Shown here one piece after another: positions 32,373 to 45,158 of a DNA stretch of 64,000 nt (within the stretch, counting starts at the first letter, position 1; each line of letters begins with the position of its first letter). Source of the DNA: Zantedeschia hybrid cultivar (Eukaryota > Streptophyta > Magnoliopsida > Alismatales > Araceae). The stretch spans positions 29,247,229 to 29,311,228 of the forward strand of contig JARZZO010000013.1 in assembly GCA_030544215.1 (NCBI GenBank), written 5' to 3'. The position numbers and the translations under genes are program-made. The notes under the pieces are model-generated. The model did not search any database. It saw only the letters and a program-made list of their open reading frames with translations, and had not been told where the DNA came from.

Positions 32373-32655
32373 TTGTACTTTCCACAAGGTTCATGATTTG
32401 GTGGCATGATCTCAGTCCTAAAGCTTTGCTTCAATGGGATGAAGGCCTGAACTTGGCCTTGTTGTGCTTTCCACAAGGGTCGGGTCAAAAACTCATTGCT
32501 GTATAGTAATGGTGGTGCAATCTAACTAGGAGTATCCTTTGTTGTGCTTTCCACAAGGGGATGACTGATCGGGGGCCGAAAGTCGGATATTACATTGGAT
32601 GCAAGTGCTCTTGACTGTCCAAGAGATGGGATGTGATTTGTTGTGCTTTCTACAA
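32373..32655 (+). repeat. Four TTGTGCTTTCCACAA hairpin repeats in the copia-2 leader
   Basis: At 32373-32387, 32462-32476, 32542-32556 and 32641-32655, spaced 89, 80 and 99 bp. Each has TTGTG and CACAA arms around a 5-nt loop (first copy TTGTA; last has TACAA). Between the copies the sequence is not conserved. Copia element 1 has the same series with loop CTATC. Confidence 0.85.
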
Positions 32656-32842
32656 GGTCACACCTTAATCTTGTTAGGATTGCGACCCGCTAGGATGATT
32701 ATCGTGATCTCCCGTTCTATACGATTGACGGTCATATAGTTCGATGCAAAATAGTGGAGCTAACTAAGATAGAAAATTGCATCCAAGTTAGAAACTTGTA
32801 CACATGCTAAAATATTGTCTTTAATTTTTCATCCAGACTATC

Positions 32843-33660
32843 ATGTTGTTGTCACATCCCCTCCATAGCATCTTGGATGCAAACAAATTGACTGGACGTA
32901 ATTATCAAGACTGGCTGCGTAATCTGCAAATTATCTTAACAGTGGAAAACATTGTGTACGTGTTGGACATGATTCAACCTGAGCCTCCCGTTGATGCTGA
33001 GGAGGGTGATCAATTAAATTACGTAAAATAGTCGGAAGATTCTTCCCTTGCATAGTATTATATATTGGCATCTATGACTCTCGAGCTACAGAGGCAATTT
33101 GAAAAGATAGATTGTAAAACAATACTTCTCCAACTACGCCAGCTCTCTGGAGAGCATGGTAGGATAGAGAGGTATGAAGTCTCCAAGAAACTTTTCAGGA
33201 TAAGAATGTCTGAGGGTGCTTCAGTACAGCCACATGTACCGAAAATGGTGGAGTGGATAGAGAGACTCAATGGGCTAAGATTCATGTTGGACCTTGAACT
33301 TAGCATTGATCTCATTCTCCAGTCATTACCTAAATCCTTTTCTCCCTTCATCATGAACTGTAACATAAATAGGATTGAGGTTTCTCTGCCTGAACTCCTA
33401 AACATGTTAAAAAGTGTTGAAGGGACCATGTGGAAGGAGAAACCATCTTTTGTAATTATTGTTGGTAGGACCAACAAGAAAAGGAAGGCCACCCAAACAC
33501 CAAAGACGGGAAAGAAACGGGCCAAGGGCACTAAGATCACCAAAGGCAGGCAAGAGCAAGAGCAAGAAGGATGAAAAAGACAACAAATGCTTTCGGTGTG
33601 AATAGATTGTTCACTGGAAAAGGAATTGCAAGGCAATTCTGAATGAAGGTTTCCAGTGCT
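32843..33660 (+). pseudogene. gag of copia element 2 (broken)
   Basis: Begins with ATG at 32843 (LHSILDANKLTGRNYQDWL, the typical copia gag start). Stops at 33029-33031 and 33053-33055 in the same frame, then open to 33574 with a Lys-rich tail. A CCHC zinc knuckle (CFRCE..IVHWKRNCK) follows near 33588-33635 in a shifted frame with a stop inside. The protease is missing: the sequence passes almost directly to the pre-integrase domain. Confidence 0.85.
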
Positions 33661-36270
33661 AAGAAAGAAGAAGTGAATCCTGCATATCTTTGGTATTGCA
33701 GACTTAGAAATATGGGTGAGAAGAGGATTTCTCACCTATACTCAAATGGATATTTGAATTCATTCGAATTCAAATCATTTAATACCTGTGAGTCATGTCT
33801 TACGGGAAAATGACTCAAGCTCCTTTTAGTGGACATGGTGAGAGGGCTGCTGACCTTCTCGAACTCATACACACGGACGTATGTGGACCCATGTCAACAG
33901 AGACTAAAGGAGGATATCTCTATTTCATCTCTTTTATTGATGACTTCTCTAGGTATAGTTATGTGTATTTATTGAGATATAATTACAAGCCTTTGAGAAG
34001 TTTAAGGAATATAAGAATGAAGTAGAGAAGCAAACTGGTAAGAGTAGCATAACTCTTCGATCAGATCGAGGCGGCGAATACTTAAGTCTTGAATTCACTT
34101 CTCACCTGAAAGACAATAGAATAATTTCTCAGTGGACCCCATTATATACGTCACAGCATAATGGTGTATATAAAAGGAGAAATAGGATCTTGTTGGACAT
34201 GGTCAGTTCTATGATGTCCTTATCAGGATTACCTTAGTCTCGATGGGATTATGCCTTAGAAATAACAGCCTACTTATTAAATAGGGTTTCAAGTAAATCA
34301 GTTCCTACCTCACCATATGAGATATAGAAGGGAAGGAAACCAAACTTTAATCATATAAAAGTTTAGGGGTGTCCTGTCCATGTAAAAAAGAATTACGCAA
34401 ATAAGCTAAAGTCAAGAACTGACAAGTGTAGGTTTGTGGGATATCTAAAAGAGATATTTGGATATTTTTTTATCACCCTTCTGAGTAGAGGGTCTTAGTG
34501 GCTAAGAAAGTTGTATTCCTGGAGAAGGAATATCTCCTCCAGAAAAATAGTGGGAGCTAGATAGAACTGGACGAGGTCTATGAACCACAAACTGGGGACA
34601 CAGTCTCATTGGATGAGATGCCACCTACAGAAAATGCTCAACCTGAGACACAGATATTACGAAGATCTGGCAGGGTACCTAGAGAACCTGAGAGATATGT
34701 TGGACATGTCTCTAACAGTTCGTTTAAGGCACAATAAATGAAGATGATGATCCTCAATCCTATCAGGAGGTAATTCATAATTCTGGTTCCGAGAAATGGA
34801 AGGAGGCTATGGATTCAGAGATCTAGTCCATATATACCAATCAAGTTTGAAACTTAGTTGATATACATAAAGCGAAAGTCCCTATCGGTTACAAGTGGAT
34901 CTTCAAAAGGAAGATCGGAGCATATGGACAAATTGACACTTATAAGGCTCGACTGGTGGCAAATGGATATCGTCAAAAATAAGGAATTGACTATGACGAA
35001 ACTGTTTCAATGATAAAGTTAATTAGAATCCTCCTTGCCATTGCAGCATACCTAGATTATGGGATCTAATAGATGGATGTGAAGACAGCTTTCCTCAACG
35101 GAAACCTGTCAGAAGAGATGTACATGGTACAACCAGATGGATTCACATCTAAGCAGTATCCTAATAATATATGCAAGCTTCAGAAAGCCACATATGGATT
35201 GAAGCAGGCATCTCGAAGTTGGAATTTGAGATTTGATGAGATTATCAAATCTTTCGACTTCATTCGGAATGAAGACGAACCCTGTGTTTACAAGAAGGTC
35301 AGTACGAGCTCAGTGACCTTCTTAGTCCTTTATATTGATAACATCTTACTCATTGGGAATGATGTAAGGATGCTGACATCATGAAAGTCTTGGTTGTCCA
35401 AGACGTTCTCCATAAAGGATTTGGGAGAAGCATCCTATGTGCTAGGTATTAGGATCTATCATGATAGATCAAAAAGGATGTTGGGATTGTCTCAATTCAT
35501 GTACATAGATACTAAACTAAGAAAATTTAAATTGGAAAAGGTCTCATTCCTATGAGACATGGAATTTACCTATCTAAGGACATGACCCCTAGAACACCTG
35601 AGGAAGTAGACCACATGAGTCGGGTACCCTATGCCTTGGCAATAGGGTCGATCATGTATGCCATGCTATGTACTCGCCCTAATGTGGCTAATGCTTTGAG
35701 CATTACTAGCAGATATAAGAGTGATCCAGGCGAAGAGCACTGGAAAGCAGTGAAATGCATCCTTAAGTACTTGAGAAGGACTAAGGATCTTTTCTTGCTA
35801 TATGGAGGAGAAGAGGACTTGCAATTGAGAGCATATATAAACTCTACTTTCCAGTCAAACTCTTATGATAGCAAATCCATGTCTGGATTTGTATTCATAT
35901 TAAATGGAGGGGCAGTTAGTTGGAGGAGCTTCAAACAGGAACGACTGCGGATTCAACGACAGAGACAGAGTATAGAACTGCAGCGGAAGCTGTTAAGGAA
36001 GTGGTCTGGATGAAGAAATTCATCTTGGAACTTGACATAGTTCCCAGCATATCGGCTCCCATCCCATTATTATGTGATAATAATTGGGCCATCGCCCAGG
36101 CGAAGGAACCTCGGTCTCACCAAAGGTCAAAACATATTCTAAGGCGCTTCCACCTCATTCGGGAGATTGTTGCAAGGGGTGATGTTGTGGTAGAGCGTAT
36201 ACTATCAGAAGACAATATTGCATATCCACTAACTAAGCCTTTGTCACATATTGTGTTTGAGCGTCATTGA
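33661..36270 (+). pseudogene. pol of copia element 2: integrase, RT, RNase H (broken)
   Basis: Pre-integrase zinc domain near 33675-33830 (WYCRL, then FNTCESCL). Integrase core begins near 33840 (ELIHTDVCGPMSTETKGG). RT fragment 35073-35384 with YIDN in place of the usual YVDD, which would disable the active site. RNase H fragments 35552-36013 and 35920-36270 (STTETEYRTAAEAVKEVVW). Many stops and several frame breaks. Not functional. Confidence 0.88.
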
Positions 36271-36312
36271 AATAAGATGGGCCTCAAGAGTATGGGCAAT
36301 TGGCTGTAGTAC

Positions 36313-36323
36313 AAGTTGGAGAT
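36313..36323 (+). promoter_or_regulatory. Polypurine tract of copia element 2
   Basis: AAGTTGGAGAT directly before the TGTCAG that starts the 3' LTR. The corresponding tract of copia element 1 is AAGTGGGAGAT. Confidence 0.7.
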
Positions 36324-39300
36324 TGTCAGTGTTTGGGTGTCCTACAAGCCAATTCTAGGCCGTGTAGGCCCAATGTATTGTACAATCTTGTTCAATATAA
36401 TTAAGTGGTAATTAGAGCGTAAACTTGTAATCTGTAGATTGCTTTGCGTTGTCCCTAGGATATGTGGTTGTAAAGTCAATTTCAAGATGTGATCTTGGAT
36501 GTAAGTTTGACTTGTTAGTGTTTGGGTGTCCTACAGGCCAATTCTAGGCCGTGTAGGCCCAATGTGTTGTACAATCTTATTCAATATAATTAAGTGGTAA
36601 TTAGAGCGTAAACTTGTAATATGTGGATTGCTTTGTGTTGTCCTTAAGATATGTGGTTGTAAAGTCAATTTCGAGCTACAAGCCAATTCTGGGCCGTGTG
36701 GGCCCAATGTGTTGTACAATCTTGTTCAATATAATTAAGTGGTAATTAGAGCGTAAACTTGTAATCTGTGGATTGCTTTGTGTTGTCCTTAGGATATGTG
36801 GTTGTAAAGTCAATTTTAAGATAGAATCTCGAATGTGAGTTTGAATGTACATGAACACATACCTTAAACTGTTCCTGATTGGAGAGTAATTACTCTGGGA
36901 CATTGATTACTCGTAAATTGGCACGCCTGATGTGTAGATGACCAATCTCACGGTCATAGGTGCGGGGCACCAACACATATGTGTGGGTGTTCATCCTAGG
37001 AGGATGTTCACTGAATTGATCCGCTGATAGATCTTCAAATGGTTAATTATACATTATGTCAACTGAAGATCCATCTGTCTCAATAGTATCGTTGATCCTT
37101 TGACCTGAGACATTAATGGGGTCTTGCTTGAGGACTAGTGTGGTTTAATATTTGGTTAAGTGACTTTAACCATAAGTTAAGAAACATCGAATTATTAGCC
37201 ACATCGGAATACATACGAAGACCGTTAATGGTCAAGAAGGGATCGCTCACTGACAGGTATATCACAGATAGTTAATGGGTTATGACATGGATGCTCCACT
37301 AAACCCCTAGCCAGGGTGGTATCGGATAGTTTGGAACGAACGTGAAATAATTAAGGACGTCATAGTCAGACGACACGATCACTAGTGGTTTGACATAACT
37401 ATACCACACGATCAAATTGGACTCCTAGAATGAGCGAAAGATTATAACGATACGGTAACTGAAGATGTACAAGTGCCATACAGGGTGAAGATGAACCCGG
37501 TATCCTCTGGGATCACGCGGATTTGCTTGACCCAACGTGATCAAAAGGTTTAGATCAAATTAAACGATTACTGGGAATAACCGATTTAATTTATTTCTAA
37601 TTAGATTAGAAGTTAATGGATCTTTATATCAGAGTAATAATGGGCCTAGAGGATCACACACAAATAACTCTTGCAGAACGGAATATTATTGCATGGACAA
37701 ATATACTAAAGCATTAGATTCTTTTGGGAAAAGAATCTGTAAATGACTTAAAAGTATATATACTAAAGGGCATATACATAATATATGTATTATTAGGCTT
37801 ATTTGATAAATAAACTAATAATAATATATTGATATATAAATGTCTTTGGGTTAACTTTGACTTCAACAGTTAAAAAATTGGTTTGGTTAAAAGTGGCGGT
37901 TCAAGCTGCCACCATACCATTCCTATATATAACCCTTTATTCTCCCTAAACCCGTAACTAACCTAATTCCAACCCATTCAAATCCAATCGTCAAGCATAA
38001 GAAGAGATGGACTCTTCCCAGGAGGACTTGAGGTAGGGCTTGAGTGTTGTGCGGGTTGAAGGAGAAGGATCCGGTTGCTGCAAGCATTCGCGTGGATTAG
38101 CTCTAGAGGCCGTACACTTGTGCGGCTCGCAACTTCGAGGAGTTCGGCATCGATCTTTTTAGAACAACGTGTTCTACGCAAAGTGAAAATCTCCATATGA
38201 TTTTTAGATCATTTTTATTGCATCAATTGGAGCCCATAACTGGTTTGGGAAATCGTTTTTATTTTCTATTCTTCTGCTATTATAAATTCCCGAGGGTTTC
38301 GACCGAATCCAATATGACTGTATATGGACACATACCTTAAATTATTCATGATTGGAGAGAAATCACTCTGGGACATTGATTACTCGTAAATCGGCACGCA
38401 TGATGTGTAAATGATCAATCTCACGATTACAGGTGTAGGGCACCAGCACATATACGTGGGTATTCATCTTGGAAGGATGTTCACTGAACTGATCCGCTGA
38501 TAGATCTTCAGATGGTTAATTATACCAAATGTCAACTGAAGATCCATCTGTCTCAGTAGTATCGTTGATCCTTTGACCTAAGACATTAATGGAGTCTTGT
38601 GTGAGGACTAGTGTGGTTTAATGTTTGGTTAAGTGACTTTAACCATAAGTCATGAAACATCAAATTATTAGCCACATTGGAATACATGTAAAGACTGTTA
38701 ATAGTCAAAAGGGGATCGCTCACAGTCAGGTATATCTCGGACAGTTAATGGGTCGTAAGATGGACGCTGCACTAAACCTCTAGCAAAGGTGGTATCGGTT
38801 CGTTTGGAACGAACTTGAAGTAATTAAGGAGGTCATGGTCAGACGACACGATCCCTAGTGGTTTGACATAACCATACCACATGATCGTATCAGACTCATA
38901 GAATGAGCGAGGGATTATAGCAATACGGTAACTGAAGACTGACATGTGCCAGACAGGACGAAGATGAACCCGGCGTCCTCTGGGGTCACGCAGATTTGCT
39001 TGACCCAACGTGATGAAAAGGTCCAGAACAAATTAAACAATTATTGGGAATAACCGGTTTAATTTACTTTTAATTAGATTAGAAGTTAATGGATCTTTAA
39101 ACCAAAGCAATAATGGGCCTAGAGGATCACACACAAATAACTCTTTCCCAACGGAATATTATCGTATGGACAAATATACTAAAGCATTAGATTTTTTTGG
39201 GAAAAGAATATGTAAATGGCTTAAAAGTATATATACAATAATATAAAGGACATATATATAATATATGTATTATTAAGTTTATTTGATAAATAAGCTAATA

Positions 39301-39784
39301 ATAATATATTGATATATAAAATGTCTTGGGATTTACTTTAACTGTGGCAGTTAAAGACGGGTTTGGTTAAACGAGGCGGTTCAAGTTGCCACCTTAACAT
39401 TCCTTTATATAATCCTTATTCTCTCAGAACCCAAAACCTAATTATTCCAACCCATTCAAAGGTTGCCGTCAAGTTCCTGGAAGAGTTGGACTCTTCCCAG
39501 AGGTGGAAGTTTTGGGTTGTGCGGGTTGGAGAAGGAAAACTCCGTTGCTGCGAGGGTTCGTGTGGATTAGCTCTAAAGGTCGTACGCTTGTGCGGCTTAT
39601 AGCTTCGAGGAGTTCAACATCAATCTTTGTAGAACAACATGTTCTACGCAAAGTGAAAATCTGTGTATGATTTTTTAGATCATTTTTTTTACATCAATTG
39701 GAGCCCGAACTGGTTTGGGAACTTGTTTTTATTTTTGTTCTTCCGCTACAAACAATTTCCAGGGGGTTTCGACTGAACCCAACA
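36324..39784 (+). mobile_element. 3' LTR of copia element 2, rearranged by tandem duplications
   Basis: Starts TGTCAGTGTTTGGGTGTCC and ends GAACCCAACA. The first part is present three times (from 36324, 36513 and about 36675). A second duplication with a 1473-bp offset makes 36840-38314 match 38315-39784; the first unit ends CCAATA, the second CCAACA. So this is a full LTR followed by a 5'-truncated LTR, an outcome expected of unequal recombination. Confidence 0.85.
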
Positions 39785-41019
39785 CCTTCGTCACCCACAT
39801 GAGGTTATATTGTTATACTCTGATGCCATTCATAAAAACGCCCGTGCAACGTACTAAAGACTCGTCAATACAATGTTCGACTGATAGATAGGACGAAACA
39901 TGGAAGTCTATGTAAATGATATACTGGTAAAATTCAGACATACCAACGAGCACTTCGAAGACTCCTAGAGATATTCGACACCCTTAGGTGATGCAACATG
40001 ATGCTTAATCTCGCCAAATGCACCTTTGGAGTGACTACAAGTAAATTCCTAGGTCTCTTGGTGACCTACCGAGGAATCAAAGCCAACCCCAACAAGATCA
40101 GCTACCCCATCGGTCGTCTTAAGACCACAACGAGGTGAGTCTCTTTCCCTTTACCTCTCTATAACTCCTTACACTATTAGCTCAGTGCTGCTCAGGGAAG
40201 ATGGGGGAATTCAGAGACCAATCTATTATGTGAGTCGGATTCTCCAAGGAGCCAAACAATGCAATCATACTGCAAAAAAGTTCAAACTGTCCCTTATGGT
40301 AGCCGCTAAAAAGCTGCGACCCTACTTCCAGGCCCTTCCGATTGACGTCGTCATCGATCGCCCCTTGTAGCAACTACTCCAGTGACCAGATGCTTTAGGA
40401 TGGATGATAAAGTGGGCAATTGAGCTCTCAAAATTTGACGTCTCCTGCCGACCCAAGACGGCCATAAAAGCACAAGTCTTCGCTGATTTTCTGGTTTAAT
40501 GCACCCTTCCTGCGCAAGAGCAAGCGGTCAAGATTGGACTCGGACCCATATGGTCGATCTACAATGACAGATCGTCACGGACTTCCGTACGCGGGGTCAG
40601 TCTTATTATGGTCCCCCCAAGGAACTTCCAACGGTGAAGGCTTGCAGTTCTCTCTCCGATTCTAGTTTTGGACAACTAATAACGTCACAAAATACTAAGC
40701 GTTGCTCACGAAGATTCGAGTAGCCCACAGGTTGGACGCAACCCAGACCAAGGCATTCTCTGACTCCCAAGTTATTGTCCGACAGCTTAAAGGAGAGTAC
40801 GAAGCTAAAGATCCAAACATGAAATAATATAAAGAACTAGTTATGAGGACAATATCTGCCCTCGAGGGGTTCAAGATCATGCATATCCCTAGGGAGGAAA
40901 ATCAAAGAGCGAACAAGCTGGCAAAGCTTGCCTCTGCCACGTTATTGGCTTCCCGATCAATCTTCGTCGAAAATGTGGCGACACCAGCCATCCAGCCCAC
41001 AGAGGTGGCCCAGATCAAC
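39785..41019 (+). pseudogene. Old Ty3/gypsy (Tat-like) pol relic: RT end, RNase H, second RNase H
   Basis: RT end near 39895-40100 (EVYVNDILVK, then FLGLLVTYRGIKANPNK), with YVND for YVDD. RNase H at 40185-40370 (PIYYVSRILQGAK). Second RNase H at about 40720-40960 (FSDSQVIVRQLKGEYEAKD, then PREENQRANKLAKLAS). Numerous stops. A separate, older lineage from A, B and C. It is cut at 41019 by a solo LTR and resumes at 42554. Confidence 0.8.
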
Positions 41020-42553
41020 TGTTGGATATAGGTGTCCTCTAAGGTAATCATTAGGCACCTATTACAATCTTGTTCACTAATAATGGCATTTATTTCATTA
41101 TGTAGATTGGCATATTTATAATTGTGCATAATGAATTCCATGAATGTGTGCAATAGTCATCGCATTATAATAAGATCATAATAATAAGATTGATGACTTA
41201 TAAATGTTATTAATTGTTCCTAGTCGTACGATGTTTGAGGAGGACATCAAACATCCGGTAAGACTAGTACATGTTATTCTAGCTCATATGATGAGGGTGA
41301 CTGATCTCATTAGTCACTTGTGTGGAGACACCATGGTGAACCTGTAGGTGCTCATTAGGGAATGAGTTCACTGAACTGATCCGACATAAATCGCCGATTG
41401 GTAATTTACCCGACTGTCAACCGGCTTGATTCATTGTCACAGTTGCGTGGTTGATCCTTAGACTTGTGACATCAAAGACACCCTATTGGTGGACTTCTGG
41501 ACTTTGACTTTGACATACAAATCTTTATCCACGGGATCTCCAATAGTCAAGGAACGGGTCCAGCGGAAGACCTTCGAAGGTGATTGTGTGCTCAATAAAG
41601 GATCGTTCGCTTTCAGGTAACTGGAGAGAGAATGCTCTAGAATAGATCCGCAGGAGTCTCTCGCTAGAGCATAAACAATATCAGAAAATATGTTTTTGGA
41701 TATTGTTCAGTGGAGTCTAATTCAAGTGAGTTGACCATCTAGTGTTTGACAGTTGACCATACCCTAGGTTAACTCGAGAGCATTGTGCAAATGAAGGATT
41801 ATAGCTATGCGGTAACTGTGGACGGACAGGTTCCATGAGTGGGTTGCTGAACCCCATTACCTTCTGGGATCATGCGGTGTTGCTTGGCACCCAACTTGAT
41901 CGGAAGTCCAGTCGAATTTACATGAGATGTTAATTCAATTAAGTAATTAATTAAATATTAGATATTAATTAATTACCATAAGTAAATAAATAGTTATTGG
42001 ACTTAACAGGTTGAAAATTGGACTGGTTAATTGGCCTAGAGGGTCACACGCAAATAGATTATCAGTCAGTGGTGTTTAAGTGGGTTTTATATCAACGCGG
42101 GGACTTTTATGAAAAGTCGTGCCGACTTAATAATAAAGCAGCTGTAGAGAAACCCTGGGCCAAGATCCAGGAGCTCTCAAGGCTAGCTGCCCCCCTCTCT
42201 CTCTCCTCCTCCTCTGGGCGCCCCCTTCGGGGTGCCGGCTGTCTTCCCATCTCCGTCACATGTAATTCCCGAACGTTGGAAATTCCCATCCGCGTGTTCT
42301 AGATGCCGTTGCGGCGAAGGTTCTACAGCGAGCGTGCTGATATGGACGAGGGAGTGAGGATGAACCATTGTAGAGCAATGTGTGGATACCGCTGGAGGCC
42401 GGACGCTTGTGCGGCTAGCGGCATCTCCTCGACGGAACCGACACGGATGCAGATTCGAATCTGCGCACGGTGATACGATCACATCCCGATTTTTTGGTTT
42501 TATCGTTTTCGTTCTGAAACGGATATTCTTCGCATCCCGCCCGGATCCCAACA
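41020..42553 (+). mobile_element. Solo LTR of copia type
   Basis: 1534 bp from TGTTGGATATAGG to GGATCCCAACA, with TGTTGG/CCAACA ends. Flanks TCAAC and TGGCC do not match, so no duplication is seen. It shares landmarks with the copia-1 LTR: a TTTTATGAAAA hairpin (42102-42118) and GCAGATTCGAATCTGC (42449-42464). The gypsy pol relic continues on both sides. The short ORFs in it are not genes. Confidence 0.8.
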
Positions 42554-42892
42554 TGGCCTTCCTGCGGGACAGGACCCTACCAATTGATCATACATAAGCT
42601 AGAAGGGTGAAATATTAGGTAGCCTGATTCACCCTAGTCGGCGGAGAGTTATATCGTCAGTCGTTAACTATGCCCCTACTCTGGTGTCTCCCGCCTCGCG
42701 AAGTAATAGATGCGCTGGTGGAAGTTCACGAAGGCATATGCGGGAGTCATGTGGGCCCTCGGGCATTGGCTCGAACACTATTGTGCCATGGCTATTGGTG
42801 GCTAACTCTAGCTCGAGACTACATCAACTACTTCAAAAAATGTACAAGCTGTCAAGCGCAAGCATCGATTTCTTGAGACCCAGCTGAGGAGT
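42554..42892 (+). pseudogene. Integrase N-terminal relic of the old gypsy element
   Basis: VGGELYRQSL then a histidine/cysteine zinc finger: HEGICGSHVGPRALARTLL, then YFKKCTSCQAQA. Continues the relic at 39785-41019. Cut at 42892 by the next solo LTR. Confidence 0.78.
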
Positions 42893-44291
42893 TGTTAGTC
42901 TTAAGTGGCCTACAAGCCGATATGACTTTGTAATCTCATTCATTTATTAATAAAATGGCATTATATTCATTGTGTGTAAATTGTATTAATTATTGTCTCA
43001 TAATGAAGTCTGTGAATATGTGCGATAATGATCAGATTATGATAAGATCATAATAATGAGACTGATCACTTAAACACACATATTCTTAATAGTTCCTAGT
43101 CCGAGGATATCCGAGAAAGACATCGGCTCGGATATCCAGATAGACTTGTACAGATTACTCCCGCTCATAAGATGAGGGTGACTAATCTCATAGTCACTTG
43201 TGTGGAGACACTAACACGAATCTGTAGGTGCTCATTAGAGAATGAGTTCACTGAACTTATTCGACTTCTGTGCTTTGACCTTGGTTTATGAATCTCTAAT
43301 CACGGGATTCTAAACAGCCAAGGATCAGGTACATCGGAATACCGTTGAAGGGAATTGAGTGCCAATAAGGAATCATTCGCTCTCGGTACTTAGAGAGAGA
43401 ATGCTCAAGGAAGGATGCGCGGAAGTTCCTGGCCAGGGCGGACGATAATATCGGGAAAAGAGTTTTCCAATAGTATTCGGTAGCATCTGATCCAAGTGAG
43501 TCGACCGGTTAGGGTTTGACAGTGCACCATACCCTGAGTTGACTCGAGAGCATTGTACGAATAAAGGATTATATCCACGCGGTAACTGTCGGCGGAAAGG
43601 TTCCAAGAGTGGGTTACTTAACTCCGATACCTTCCGGGTTCACGCGGTGTTGCTTGGCACCAAACGTGATTAGAGGCCCGATCAAATTTGATGTGCGACA
43701 TTGATTCGATTGATTAATTAATTAATATGAGTTATTAATTGATTAATCAGGCCAGTGAGGAGTCACTAGGATTATTGGGCCATTAACCGGACTGGTTATT
43801 AGGCCTAGAGGGTCACACGCAAATGATTCTCAAGGCGATGGATAATAAAGTGGATTTCATATTAACCGAGGGTTTTTATGAAAAACCGTGCGGTTAGTAT
43901 AAAATAAAGCGAACGGGCTGAGCAGGCCAGGTTATTGCTAACCTTAGCCACCCCCTCCTCTCTGCAACGCCACTTCTCCGACTCTCGTTCGACGGGATAT
44001 CGTCCGCGCGATGCGGTGATCGTTGTGGCGAACGACGGAGGCTTCGTGGGCTGCGAAGAATGAGGAACGTGAGGATATCCGTCGCGAGGAGGATCGCGTG
44101 GACTCCGCTAGAGGCCGAGTGCTTGCGCGGCTAGCGATGTCACACTGACGGAACCGATCGGTTGCGGATTCGAATCCACACACGGTAAGAATCGATAATC
44201 CGATTAGTTATTCGAAACGGGAACGGATCGTAGGTTTTATTCTTTATTTTCCGCTGCGTTTTGCGATCCGGAGAAACACGAGAACCCAACA
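42893..44291 (+). mobile_element. Solo LTR of the copia-1 family
   Basis: 1399 bp from TGTTAGTCTTAAGTGGCC to GAGAACCCAACA. Flanks GGAGT (42888-42892) and GGAGC (44292-44296) form a duplication with one mismatch. Clearly related to the LTRs at 51851 and 59525, with the same hairpin (43871-43887), TATAAAA (43898) and palindrome (44164-44179, one mismatch). Confidence 0.88.
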
Positions 44292-44547
44292 GGAGCTTCA
44301 TGCCATCTTGGAACCATCCCCGCTTGCAATGTGGCCCTTCCCCAAGACAATTGCACAAAAGCAATTCGTCATTGTCGCCATCGACTACTTCACGCGGTGT
44401 CTAGAAGTCGAGGCCACAACAAATATCAAGGAAGACACCGTCTGGAACCTTTTTCTTTCACATGTTATATATAGGTTTGGTGTATCCCGAGTCCTTGTCT
44501 CTAACAATGGGCGATAGTTCGCCAGCCAATGGTTCGCCAATCAGTGC
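44292..44547 (+). pseudogene. Integrase core relic of the old gypsy element
   Basis: VIVAIDYFTRCLEVEATTNI and RFGVSRVLVSNNGR, an integrase core with DNG changed to NNG. The open part is 44308-44517. It ends abruptly near 44548, where RT sequence of another copy begins. Confidence 0.78.
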
Positions 44548-44657
44548 CGACATTCCTAGATGCATACTGTCACACCTAGTATAAGAAGATGTTCAATAGA
44601 CTAAATCAGTAGACTATCAACAACACCGACTAGCCATTTTTCGGAACTCGAGTTGGA

Positions 44658-44734
44658 AAGAACTCCGAAGTTAAGCGTGCTCGGTTGGGAGAAATCCCAG
44701 GATAGGTGACCTTCCTGAGAAGTCTACCAAATAG
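44658..44734 (+). ncRNA. 5S rRNA-like segment in the Cassandra 5' LTR
   Basis: AAGAACTCCGAAGTTAAGCG, then TGCTCGG, then AGGATAGGTGACC: close to plant 5S rRNA including the internal promoter A box and C box. It covers the 3' two-thirds of the 5S gene. In Cassandra such segments can be read by RNA polymerase III; whether this copy is active is unknown. Confidence 0.8.
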
Positions 44735-45082
44735 CATAGTTGATAGGCCAGTTAGCTGATTGGGTCATTACAAAATGGTATCAAAGCCTGACACCAGCCA
44801 AAAGTGTGGGAGCTAAGTACCACATAGGGCAAAGTGCTACACTATGTGAGCCTCCTCTTGAACCTATATGGGACAAAGTGCTACATGATGGGACCACCTC
44901 TTGAACTTGTGGGGGCTACCTCTAGAATCCTACCTGCCTAGTGATTTGGTATAGTTATGATTTAGCGACGAGGACGTCGCCTATCTAAAGGGGGATAGAT
45001 TGTCACACCCTGTATAAGAAGATGTTAAATAGACTAAATCAATAAACTATCAACAACACCGGCTAGACATTTTTCGGAGTTG

Positions 45083-45158
45083 GAAAGAACTCCAAAGTTA
45101 AGTGTGCTCAATTGGGAGAAGTCCTAGGATGGGTGACCTTCTTGGGAAGTCTACCAAT
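45083..45158 (+). ncRNA. 5S rRNA-like segment in the Cassandra 3' LTR
   Basis: Second copy, AAGAACTCCAAAGTTAAGTG then TAGGATGGGTGACC. The C box matches plant 5S better here, while the A box has lost a C (AAGTG for AAGCG), fitting decay of a methylated site. Confidence 0.78.

Larger units (their letters stand above)
31141..39784 (+). mobile_element. Ty1/copia element 2 (decayed; 5' LTR not in window)
   Basis: Leader (31141-32842), gag relic, pol relic and 3' LTR complex (36324-39784). The leader has the same layout as that of copia element 1: a GC-rich part, an AT-rich part and TTGTG..CACAA repeats. Element C appears to have inserted into this leader, so the missing 5' LTR and primer site are expected left of C, outside the window. 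Assignment of 31141-31560 to this element rests only on position and layout. Confidence 0.75.

Noticed and set aside
42449..42464. tRNA gene suggested by GATTCGAATC
   Set aside because: No A box, acceptor stem or anticodon arm at the right distance; it is the centre of an LTR palindrome.
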